Source: Burkholderia ubonensis subsp. mesacidophila | Lineage (GTDB): Bacteria > Pseudomonadota > Gammaproteobacteria > Burkholderiales > Burkholderiaceae | Direction of reading: 5' to 3' | Length of the DNA stretch: 64,000 nucleotides | Assembly (NCBI RefSeq): GCF_002097715.1 | Contig: NZ_CP020737.1 | Location: forward strand, 2,480,001-2,544,000 | Shown here: positions 1-7,651 of the stretch, in pieces | Layout of the letters: each line of letters opens with the position of its first letter | Position numbering within the stretch: the stretch's first letter is position 1 | Notes under the pieces: generated by a model | Database searches by the model: none | What the model was told of the DNA's origin: nothing | What the model saw: the letters and a program-made list of their open reading frames with translations, nothing else | Position numbers and translations under genes: made by a program

Positions 1-23
1 CTGCCCTAAAATAGGTTCCATTG

Positions 24-34
24 CTGCGTTGCAC
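24..34 (+). promoter_or_regulatory. possible PhaR-type operator upstream of the phasin gene
   Basis: The sequence CTGCGTTGCAC has a CTGC-N3-GCA core, close to the CTGC-N3-GCAG motif described for PhaR repressors of phasin genes. It lies just downstream of an AT-rich TAAAAT at 7-12 that could be the -10 element. The link to PhaR is inference from gene context and a short motif. Confidence 0.3.
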
Positions 35-113
35 AAAGCGCGCGCATCCGTGGTTCCCCAGCGTAGTGCCCTTTATCCTTGCGATCGTCGCGATCGCCTT
101 TCAGGAGCTTGAC

Positions 114-680
114 ATGTCTTTGCTGACCCCCGAGCAAATCGCCGCCGCACAGAAAGCCAACCTCGAAAGCCTGTTCGGTCTGACCACGACGGCGTTCGAA
201 GGCATCGAAAAGCTGATCGAACTGAACCTGCAAGTCGTGAAGTCGACGCTCGCCGAGACGCAGGAAAACGCACAGCGCCTGCTGTCGGTGAAGGATGCAC
301 AGGAACTGATCGCGCTGCAGGCGAGCCTCACGCAGCCGGTCGCGGAAAAGGCGCTGGCATACGGCCGTCACGTGTATGAAATCGCGTCGGCCACGCAGGC
401 TGAATTCGCGAAGGTCGCGGAAGCGCAGTACGAAGAGCAGAACAAGAAGGTCCAGGCACTCGTCGACAACGTCGCGAAGAACGCGCCGGCCGGTTCGGAA
501 ACGGCCGTCGCCGCGCTGAAGTCGGCGCTGAACGCCGCGAGCACGACGTACGAAACCGTGCAGAAGGCTGCGAAGCAAGCGGTCGAGATCGCTGAAACGA
601 ACTTCAACGCCGCCGCCGCCGTTGCGACGAAGGCTGCCAGCGCCGCTGCATCGCGCCGCGCAACCAAGCCGGCTGCATAA
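114..680 (+). CDS. phaP: phasin family protein (PHA granule-associated)
   Basis: This 188-residue protein is rich in Ala, Lys, Glu and Gln and opens with [20 protein letters not shown], typical of proteobacterial phasins of about 190 residues. Phasins coat polyhydroxyalkanoate granules and control their size and number. The whole chain is predicted amphipathic helix, and the C-terminus is an Ala-rich basic tail ending in RRATKPAA. The start at 114 is chosen over an in-frame ATG 31 codons upstream because CAGGAG sits just before it and phasin similarity begins there. It is monocistronic, with a strong terminator following. The family call is secure; which phasin paralogue it is cannot be told. 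Confidence 0.93.
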   Translation: MSLLTPEQIAAAQKANLESLFGLTTTAFEGIEKLIELNLQVVKSTLAETQENAQRLLSVKDAQELIALQASLTQPVAEKALAYGRHVYEIASATQAEFAKVAEAQYEEQNKKVQALVDNVAKNAPAGSETAVAALKSALNAASTTYETVQKAAKQAVEIAETNFNAAAAVATKAASAAASRRATKPAA

Positions 681-708
681 GCCTCAGCGTTTCTGTCGCT
701 CCGGAAAG

Positions 709-737
709 GCCGCGCTCAGCGCGGCTTTTTCTTTTTT
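709..737 (+). terminator. rho-independent terminator after the phasin gene
   Basis: A perfect 7-bp stem GCCGCGC/GCGCGGC with a TCA loop is followed by a T-rich run, starting 28 bp after the phasin stop codon. Confidence 0.85.
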
Positions 738-851
738 GGGGCGTGACCGATGCGCCGCGGGCGTTCGGCGGCCCTGTCGGCCCCGGTGCATCCGCTCCTC
801 GCGCGATCATCCGGACACAGTCGCCCCGCCCGCGCCTGAACAAACAAAAAA

Positions 852-885
852 AACGGCGCTTCCCCGATTGGCGGGAAGCGCCGTT
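852..885 (-). terminator. terminator of the pyruvate dehydrogenase operon
   Basis: A perfect 13-bp stem AACGGCGCTTCCC/GGGAAGCGCCGTT with an 8-nt loop is followed, reading the minus strand, by a run of eight T. It sits about 47 bp beyond the lpdA stop and closes the aceE-aceF-lpdA transcript. Confidence 0.88.
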
Positions 886-932
886 CTTGCCGGGCCGGCG
901 CACGACGGCGCCGGCGGCATTGCAGCGATGCG

Positions 933-2696
933 TTACTTCTTGCGCTGCGGCGGCAGGTCCGTGCAGACGCCTTCGTACAGTTCGGCTGCCATGCCGACCG
1001 ATTCGCCGAGCGTCGGGTGCGGGTGGATCGTCTTGCCGATGTCTTCCGCGTCCGCGCCCATTTCGACGGCCAGGCACACTTCGCTGATCAGGTCGCCCGC
1101 GTTCAGGCCGACGATGCCGCCGCCGATCACGCGATGGGTTTCCTCGTCGAAGATCAGCTTCGTGAAGCCTTCGTCGCGGCCGTTCGCGATCGCGCGACCC
1201 GACGCGGCCCACGGGAACACCGCCTTGCCGTACTTGATGCCTTCGGCCTTGCACTGCTCTTCCGTCTTGCCGGCCCACGCCACTTCCGGATCGGTGTATG
1301 CGACCGACGGGATCTGCAGCGCATCGAAGTAGGCCTTCTCGCCGTGCGCCGCTTCCGCTGCGACGTGGCCTTCGTGCACGGCCTTGTGCGCGAGCATCGG
1401 CTGACCGACGACGTCGCCGATCGCGAAGATGTGCGGCACGTTGGTGCGCATCTGCCTGTCGACGTCGATGAAGCCGCGATCCGTGACGGCGACGCCCGCG
1501 TTCTCGGCGCCGATCTTCTTGCCGTTCGGGCTGCGGCCGACCGCCACCAGCACGAGGTCGTAGCGCTGCGGCTCCGCCGGCGCCTTCTCGCCCTCGAACT
1601 TCACGTAGATGCCGTCTTCCTTCGCTTCCGCGCCGACCGTCTTGGTCTTCAGCATCACGTTGCCGAAGCGCTTCGCGTTGTACTTTTCCCAGACCTTGAC
1701 GAGGTCGCGGTCCGCGCCGTTCATCAGGTTGTCGAGCATTTCGACGACGTCGATCTCGGCGCCGAGCGTCGCATAGACGGTGGCCATTTCGAGGCCGATG
1801 ATGCCGCCGCCGATCACGAGCATCCGCTTCGGTTGCTGGCGCAGCTCGAGCGCGCCGGTCGAATCGACGATGCGCGGATCATCCGGCAGGAACGGCAGCT
1901 TCACCGACTGCGAGCCGGCCGCGATGATCGCCTGCTTGAACTTCACGACCTTCTTGCCGCCGTCGCCCTGCACTTCCATGTGATACGGATCGACGAACGC
2001 ACCGACGCCCGTCACGACCTCGACCTTGCGCGCTTTCGCCATGCCGGCGAGGCCCGTCGTCAGCTTCTTCACGACGCCCGACTTGAAGTCGCGCAGCTTG
2101 TCGAGATTGATTTCCGGCTTGCCGAACGAGATGCCGTGCGACGCGAGCGCTTCCGCTTCGTCGATGACGAGCGCGGTGTGCAGCAGCGCCTTCGACGGGA
2201 TGCAGCCGACGTTCAGGCACACGCCGCCGAGCGTCGAATAGCGTTCGACGAGCACGGTCTTCATGCCGAGATCGGCTGCGCGGAACGCGGCCGAGTAGCC
2301 GCCGGGGCCGGCGCCGAGTACGAGCATGTCGCACTCGATGTCGGCGGCGCCGGCATAGCTGCCTGCCTGCGGCGCAGCCGCCGGAGCGGCTGTGGGCGCG
2401 GCGGCCGGCGCCGCCGGCTTGGCCGGCTCGGCCGCCTTCGCGGGCGCCGCGGCAGCGGCAGCGGCTTCGACGATTGCGATCACGGTGCCTTGCGAGACCT
2501 TGTCGCCGGCCTTGACCTTGATTTCCTTGACGGTGCCGGCGACGTCGCTCGGCACTTCCATGGAGGCCTTGTCCGATTCGAGCGTGACGAGCGTTTGCTC
2601 TTTTTCGATCACGTCGCCCGGTTGGACATTGACTTCGATGACATCGACGCCGCTGAAATCGCCGATATCCGGAACCTTGACTTCGATGAGACTCAT
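933..2696 (-). CDS. lpdA: dihydrolipoyl dehydrogenase (E3) with an N-terminal lipoyl domain
   Basis: The product is 587 residues and reoxidises the dihydrolipoyl groups of the pyruvate dehydrogenase complex with NAD+. Residues 1 to about 80 form a lipoyl domain with the lipoylation Lys43 in SDKAS. An Ala/Pro-rich linker runs to about residue 120. The FAD domain follows with GAGPGG and the redox disulfide motif [13 protein letters not shown], then the NAD-binding GGGIIGLE and the C-terminal dimerisation domain. Standard E3 is about 470 residues; the extra length is the lipoyl domain and linker, a layout known in Neisseria, Ralstonia and Burkholderia. It is the last gene of the operon, 277 bp after aceF, a gap that contains a hairpin repeat. 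Confidence 0.97.
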   Translation of the reverse strand: MSLIEVKVPDIGDFSGVDVIEVNVQPGDVIEKEQTLVTLESDKASMEVPSDVAGTVKEIKVKAGDKVSQGTVIAIVEAAAAAAAPAKAAEPAKPAAPAAAPTAAPAAAPQAGSYAGAADIECDMLVLGAGPGGYSAAFRAADLGMKTVLVERYSTLGGVCLNVGCIPSKALLHTALVIDEAEALASHGISFGKPEINLDKLRDFKSGVVKKLTTGLAGMAKARKVEVVTGVGAFVDPYHMEVQGDGGKKVVKFKQAIIAAGSQSVKLPFLPDDPRIVDSTGALELRQQPKRMLVIGGGIIGLEMATVYATLGAEIDVVEMLDNLMNGADRDLVKVWEKYNAKRFGNVMLKTKTVGAEAKEDGIYVKFEGEKAPAEPQRYDLVLVAVGRSPNGKKIGAENAGVAVTDRGFIDVDRQMRTNVPHIFAIGDVVGQPMLAHKAVHEGHVAAEAAHGEKAYFDALQIPSVAYTDPEVAWAGKTEEQCKAEGIKYGKAVFPWAASGRAIANGRDEGFTKLIFDEETHRVIGGGIVGLNAGDLISEVCLAVEMGADAEDIGKTIHPHPTLGESVGMAAELYEGVCTDLPPQRKK

Positions 2697-2804
2697 GTAC
2701 TGTCCCCTTCTTGATTAGCTGCTGACAGACGGAGGGAAACCCGCGAGATAAACCTGGCTACGGCTTGACTGGAGAACGGGGGCATGGGCAGGACCACCTT
2801 TGCC

Positions 2805-2890
2805 GTCCGCCCAAGGACGCGCCTTTCTTTTGGTTACTTTTCTTTGGAAGACAAAGAAAAGTGACCGCCGCCCCGCGCAGGGGCGACGCC
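2805..2890. repeat. hairpin-forming dispersed repeat between aceF and lpdA
   Basis: The arms GGTTACTTTTCTTT (2832-2845) and AAAGAAAAGTGACC (2853-2866) pair over 14 bp with one G-T wobble. A second hairpin CGCCCC/GGGGCG (2869-2885) follows immediately. From general knowledge, this combination of a TTTCTTTTGGTTACTTTTCTTTG-type stem and a CCCCGCGCAGGGG-type stem recurs many times in Burkholderia and related genomes, where it gives rise to spurious small ORFs. Its position inside an operon could attenuate or process the aceF-lpdA mRNA; that is inference. Confidence 0.7.
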
Positions 2891-2973
2891 AATAGACCGT
2901 TAGCAAAACAGGTTCAACGACAGGGCGCGGATAACCGACAGAAAACCCACGCCCCCGCGAGACTCCCTGCTCA

Positions 2974-4611
2974 TCAAAGAATCACTCGACGGAAGTCGCC
3001 CAGGAGCGCGCCGAGATAAGCATTGAACCGCGCGGCTTCCGCGCCGTCGATCACGCGATGGTCGTACGACAGCGACAGCGGCAGCGTGAGACGCGGCACG
3101 AACTGCTTGCCGTCCCACACCGGCTTCATCTGGCCGCGCGACAACCCGAGGATCGCCACTTCCGGCGCATTGATGATCGGCGTGAAGTTGGTGCCGCCGA
3201 TCCCGCCGAGCGACGAGATCGAGAAGCAGCCGCCTTGCATCTGGTCCGGCTTCAGCTTGCCCTCGCGCGCCGCCTTCGACAGATCGCTCATTTCCTTCGC
3301 GATCTCGACGAGGCCCTTCTTGTCCGCATCGCGGATCACCGGCACGACGAGGCCGTTCGGCGTGTCCGCGGCAAAACCGACGTGGTAGTACTGCTTGAAC
3401 ACGAGGTTGTCGCCGTCGAGGCTCGCGTTGAAGGTCGGGAACTTCTTCAGCGCGGCGACGACCGCCTTGATCACGAACGCGAGCATCGTGAACTTCACGC
3501 CCGCCTTCTCATGCTCCTTGTTCAGCTGAACGCGCAGCGCTTCGAGGTCGGTGATGTCCGCTTCGTCGTTGTTCGTGACGTGCGGGATCATCACCCAGTT
3601 GCGATGCAGGTTCGCGCCCGAAATCTTCTTGATGCGCGACAGCGGCTTCGCCTCGAACGGGCCGAACTTCGCGAAGTCGACCTTCGGCCACGGCAGCAGG
3701 TTCAGCTCGCCGCCGCCTGCCGGCGCGGCCGCTGCGACCGGCGCCGCCCGCTGGCCCGTCATCACGCCCTTCACGAAGTTCGTGACGTCTTCCTTCGTGA
3801 TGCGGGCCTTCGGACCGCTGCCCTGCACGCGTGCCACGTCGACGCCGAGTTCGCGCGCGAACTTGCGCACCGACGGCGATGCGTGGCTGGCGCGGTATTC
3901 GCCGGCCGGCGCAGCTGCAGGAGCCGGAGCCACTGCAGCGGCCGGAGCCGGCGCAGCCTTCGGTGCGGCGGGCGCCGGTGCGGGCGCAGCCGCCGGTGCC
4001 GGCGCGCTGGCCTGCGGCGCGGCAGCAGCCGGCGCGCCTGCCGCTTCGAGCAGCACGATCAGCGAGCCTTCCGACACCGCATCGCCGACCTTCACCAGGA
4101 TGCCCTTCACGACGCCGGCGGCCGGGCTCGGCACGTCCATCGTCGCCTTGTCCGACTCGAGCGTGACGAGCGACTGTTCCTTCTCGACCGTGTCGCCGAC
4201 CTTCACGCCGATCTCGATCACCGGCACGTCCTTGTAGTCGCCGATGTCCGGCACCTTCACTTCGAGCGTGCCGCCGCCGGCTGCCGCAGGCGCTGCTGCC
4301 GGAGCCGCTGCGGGCGCAGCTGCCACCGGTGCGGCGGCAGGCGCGGCCGCGCCGTTCGGCTGCGCGGCTGCGCCGCCTTCGAGCAGGATGATCAGCGAGC
4401 CTTCCGACACGGAGTCACCCACCTTCACCTTCACTTCCTTGACCGTGCCGGCCGTCGGGCTCGGCACGTCCATCGTCGCCTTGTCCGACTCGAGCGTGAC
4501 GAGCGACTGCTCGGGCTCGACCGTGTCGCCCGCCTTCACGAGCACCTCGATGACGGGCACGTCCTTGTAATCGCCGATATCCGGCACCTTCACTTCGATC
4601 GCTTGACTCAT
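2974..4611 (-). CDS. aceF: pyruvate dehydrogenase E2, dihydrolipoyllysine acetyltransferase
   Basis: The 545-residue E2 transfers acetyl groups from E1 to CoA and forms the core of the complex. Two lipoyl domains are visible, with lipoylation lysines Lys44 and Lys155, each in ESDKATMDVPSP. They are joined by Ala/Pro-rich swinging arms. A peripheral subunit-binding domain follows at about 247-285 (ASPSVRKFAREL), then the catalytic domain ending in the active-site motif DHRVIDG. E. coli has three lipoyl domains; two is normal here. The domains share long identical DNA, including a 54-bp exact repeat. The gene lies 70 bp downstream of aceE. Confidence 0.97.
   Translation of the reverse strand: MSQAIEVKVPDIGDYKDVPVIEVLVKAGDTVEPEQSLVTLESDKATMDVPSPTAGTVKEVKVKVGDSVSEGSLIILLEGGAAAQPNGAAAPAAAPVAAAPAAAPAAAPAAAGGGTLEVKVPDIGDYKDVPVIEIGVKVGDTVEKEQSLVTLESDKATMDVPSPAAGVVKGILVKVGDAVSEGSLIVLLEAAGAPAAAAPQASAPAPAAAPAPAPAAPKAAPAPAAAVAPAPAAAPAGEYRASHASPSVRKFARELGVDVARVQGSGPKARITKEDVTNFVKGVMTGQRAAPVAAAAPAGGGELNLLPWPKVDFAKFGPFEAKPLSRIKKISGANLHRNWVMIPHVTNNDEADITDLEALRVQLNKEHEKAGVKFTMLAFVIKAVVAALKKFPTFNASLDGDNLVFKQYYHVGFAADTPNGLVVPVIRDADKKGLVEIAKEMSDLSKAAREGKLKPDQMQGGCFSISSLGGIGGTNFTPIINAPEVAILGLSRGQMKPVWDGKQFVPRLTLPLSLSYDHRVIDGAEAARFNAYLGALLGDFRRVIL
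4123..4509 (-). repeat. exact 54-bp direct repeat inside aceF (lipoyl domains)
   Basis: Positions 4123-4176 and 4456-4509 are identical over 54 bases. Both encode the segment around the lipoylated lysine of each lipoyl domain. The flanking lipoyl-domain DNA is similar but not identical, so this looks like recent homogenisation or strong constraint rather than a whole-domain duplication. Confidence 0.9.
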
Positions 4612-4681
4612 CTGTTTGTGTCTCCAGGGCCGCGCGCGCCCCTCCCGGCGGCGGCGCGCGGCATCACACGGCGCGTGTGCG

Positions 4682-7378
4682 TTAAACGGTCATCGGGTTG
4701 GGCTTCGACGGATCGAGGTTGTACTTCGCGATCGCGTCGGCGACGACCTTGCGGTTGATCGTGCCTTCGTCCGCGAGCGCATTGAGCGCCGCGACCGTCA
4801 CCCAGTAGCGGTCGACTTCGAAGAAGTGACGCAGGTTCGCGCGGGTGTCCGAGCGGCCGTAGCCGTCGGTGCCCAGCACGACGAAGCGGCGATCGACCTG
4901 GCCGCGGATCTGGTCGACCAGCGCGCGCACGTAGTCGGTCGACGCGATGACCGGGCCCTGCGTGTCCGCCAGGCACTTCTGCACGTGCGACAGGCGGCGC
5001 TCCTCGGTCGGATTGAGCAGGTTCCAGCGCTCGACTTCATGGCCTTCGCGCGCGAGCTCGGTGAAGCTCGGCACGCTCCACAGGTCGGCAGCGACGCCCC
5101 AGTCGTTCTTCAGCAGGTCGGCGGCGGCGATCACTTCGTTGAAGATCGTGCCCGCGCCGAGCAGCTGGACGCGCGGCGCCTTCTTGTCGGCGTCGGCCTT
5201 CTTGAACGCGTACATGCCCTTGATGATGTCGGCCGCCACGTGCTCGCCCTGCGGGATCGCCGGGTGCTCGTAGTTCTCGTTCATCACCGTGACGTAGTAG
5301 TACACGTCTTCCTGGTCCTGCACCATGCGGCGCAGGCCGTCCTGGATGATCACCGCGAGTTCGTAGCCGAAGGTCGGGTCGTAGCTCACGCAGTTCGGCA
5401 CCGACGCCGCCCACAGGAGCGAGTGGCCGTCCTCGTGCTGCAGGCCTTCGCCGTTCAGCGTCGTGCGGCCCGCGGTGCCGCCCAGCAGGAAGCCGCGCGA
5501 GCGCATGTCGCCCGCGGCCCATGCGAGGTCGCCGATCCGCTGGAAGCCGAACATCGAGTAGAAGATGTAGAACGGCACCATGATCTCGCCGTGCGTCGAG
5601 TACGACGTCGCCGCCGCGATCCAGTCGCACATGCCGCCCGCTTCGTTGATGCCTTCCTGCAGGATCTGGCCGGTTTCCGATTCCTTGTAGAACATCAGCT
5701 GGTCGGAATCTTCCGGCACGTACTTCTGGCCTTCCTGGTTCCAGATGCCGATCTGGCGGAACAGGCCTTCCATGCCGAACGTGCGCGACTCGTCCGGGAC
5801 GATCGGCACGACGCGCTTGCCGAGCGCCTTGTCCTTCAGCAGGATGTTCAGGATCCGCACGAACGCCATCGTCGTCGAGATCTCGCGGCCTTCGCCCGTG
5901 CCCTTCAGCAGCGGCTCGAACGCGTCGAGCGCCGGCACCGGCAGCGACGTCGCCTTCTCGCGGCGCTGCGGCAGGTAGCCGCCTAGGTCCATGCGCTGCT
6001 TGCGCATGTACTCGAGCTCCTTCGAGCCTTCCTCGAACTTGAGGTACGGCACGTCGGCGATCTGCTCGTCCGTGATCGGCAGGCGGAACTGGTCGCGGAA
6101 CTTCTTCAGTTGCTCGACCGGCAGCTTCTTCTGCTGGTGCGTGATGTTCATCGCCTGACCGGACTCGCCCATCCCGTAGCCCTTGATGGTCTTCGCGAGG
6201 ATGACGGTCGGCGCGCCCTTCGTGTTGCTGGCTTCGTGGAACGCCGCGTAGATCTTGTGCGGATCGTGGCCGCCGCGGTTCAGCGCCCAGATGTCGTCAT
6301 CGGACCAGTCGGCGACGAGCGCCTTCAGTTCCGGCGAGTTGAAGAAGTGCTCGCGGACGAACGCGCCCGATTCCGACTTGTAGGTCTGGTACTCGCCGTC
6401 GACGACTTCCATCATGCGGCGCATCAGCGCGCCCGTCTTGTCGCGCGCGAACAGCGCATCCCAGCGGCTGCCCCAGATCACCTTGATCACGTTCCAGCCG
6501 GCGCCGCGGAATTCCGACTCCAGTTCCTGGATGATCTTGCCGTTGCCGCGCACCGGTCCGTCGAGACGCTGCAGGTTGCAGTTGATCACGAACACGAGGT
6601 TGTCGAGCTTCTCGCGGCTCGCCATGCCGATCGCGCCGAGCGATTCCGGCTCGTCGGTCTCGCCGTCGCCGAGGAACGCCCAGACCTTGCGGCCCTGCGT
6701 CTTCGCGATGCCGCGCGCTTCGATGTACTTCATGAAGCGCGCCTGGTAGATCGCCATGATCGGGCCGAGACCCATCGACACGGTCGGGAACTGCCAGAAA
6801 TCCGGCATCAGCCACGGGTGCGGGTACGACGAGATGCCGTTGCCGCCGACTTCCTGGCGGAAGTTGTCGAGCTGGTTTTCCGACAGGCGGCCGAGCAGGA
6901 ACGCGCGCGAGTACACGCCCGGCGACGAGTGGCCCTGCACGAACACGAGGTCGCCGCCGTGCTGCTCGGACGGCGCATGCCAGAAGTGGTTGTAGCCGAC
7001 GTCATAGAGCGTCGCGGCCGATGCGAACGACGCGATGTGGCCGCCGACGTTGGTGTCCTTGCCCGCGCGCAGCACCATGGCCAGTGCGTTCCAGCGCGTG
7101 TACGAGCGGATCGTGTGCTCGAGTTCCTGGTCGCCGGGAATCTTCGCCTGGGCTTCGACCGGAATCGTGTTGATGTACGGGGTGTTCGCGGAGAACGGCA
7201 GATGCTCGCCGCGCGTGCGCGCGAATTCGATCTGCTTCTCGATCAGGTAGTGCGCACGACCAGTGCCGACGGAGGAGATCACGCCGTCGAGCGCCTCGAG
7301 CCATTCGACGGTTTCCTGCGGATCGTCGTCACGCTCGGCGACGACATATTTCATCACTTCGTTAGGTACAGCGGACAT
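4682..7378 (-). CDS. aceE: pyruvate dehydrogenase E1 component (homodimeric type)
   Basis: The 898-residue product decarboxylates pyruvate with thiamine diphosphate and acetylates the lipoyl groups of E2. It matches the homodimeric E1 family (E. coli about 887 residues). Visible are the thiamine-diphosphate binding segment starting GDGETDEPES and the DPHKIYAAF region. The start at 7378 (MSAVPNEVMKYVV) is chosen because CCAGGAGACGAGA precedes it; the frame stays open further upstream but without family similarity. It is the first gene of aceE-aceF-lpdA, with a promoter candidate about 80 bp upstream. Confidence 0.97.
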   Translation of the reverse strand: MSAVPNEVMKYVVAERDDDPQETVEWLEALDGVISSVGTGRAHYLIEKQIEFARTRGEHLPFSANTPYINTIPVEAQAKIPGDQELEHTIRSYTRWNALAMVLRAGKDTNVGGHIASFASAATLYDVGYNHFWHAPSEQHGGDLVFVQGHSSPGVYSRAFLLGRLSENQLDNFRQEVGGNGISSYPHPWLMPDFWQFPTVSMGLGPIMAIYQARFMKYIEARGIAKTQGRKVWAFLGDGETDEPESLGAIGMASREKLDNLVFVINCNLQRLDGPVRGNGKIIQELESEFRGAGWNVIKVIWGSRWDALFARDKTGALMRRMMEVVDGEYQTYKSESGAFVREHFFNSPELKALVADWSDDDIWALNRGGHDPHKIYAAFHEASNTKGAPTVILAKTIKGYGMGESGQAMNITHQQKKLPVEQLKKFRDQFRLPITDEQIADVPYLKFEEGSKELEYMRKQRMDLGGYLPQRREKATSLPVPALDAFEPLLKGTGEGREISTTMAFVRILNILLKDKALGKRVVPIVPDESRTFGMEGLFRQIGIWNQEGQKYVPEDSDQLMFYKESETGQILQEGINEAGGMCDWIAAATSYSTHGEIMVPFYIFYSMFGFQRIGDLAWAAGDMRSRGFLLGGTAGRTTLNGEGLQHEDGHSLLWAASVPNCVSYDPTFGYELAVIIQDGLRRMVQDQEDVYYYVTVMNENYEHPAIPQGEHVAADIIKGMYAFKKADADKKAPRVQLLGAGTIFNEVIAAADLLKNDWGVAADLWSVPSFTELAREGHEVERWNLLNPTEERRLSHVQKCLADTQGPVIASTDYVRALVDQIRGQVDRRFVVLGTDGYGRSDTRANLRHFFEVDRYWVTVAALNALADEGTINRKVVADAIAKYNLDPSKPNPMTV

Positions 7379-7460
7379 TCTCGTCTCCTGGTCCGGAAAT
7401 GTGAGGATCGCTCTTCGTGCAGACGACGCGACGCGACCGGCTGCGGGCAAGCTCCAGCGG

Positions 7461-7490
7461 ATTGTAATGAGCACGTGCGGCCACGCGCAA
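7461..7490 (-). promoter_or_regulatory. candidate sigma-70 promoter of aceE-aceF-lpdA
   Basis: On the minus strand TTGCGC (7490-7485) is followed after 18 bp by TACAAT (7466-7461). Transcription would begin near 7454, giving a leader of about 76 nt. No PdhR-type palindrome was recognised. Confidence 0.5.
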
Positions 7491-7639
7491 CAAAATTTTC
7501 GGATTACGAGATCATTTCCCGCTATGCGAAATATTGCTGCGGCGCACCCATGTTTCGGGGTTCCGCGGCGCGTCGCCGTGCAGCAAATCCGTTTCCGTTC
7601 AACATATCCGGTATAGGTTTTCCATAAATAGCGCTGCGC

Positions 7640-7645
7640 TACAAT
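7640..7645 (+). promoter_or_regulatory. -10 element next to the sensor kinase start (probably leaderless)
   Basis: TACAAT ends six bases before the ATG at 7652, so transcription would start at or within a base or two of the start codon. No Shine-Dalgarno sequence precedes the ATG. No good -35 match is seen at 16-18 bp. Confidence 0.45.
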
Positions 7646-7651
7646 CCTGCC

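Noticed and set aside
2765..3019. A small plus-strand frame over the hairpin repeat
   Set aside because: It is the type of spurious ORF produced by this repeat family and has no independent support.
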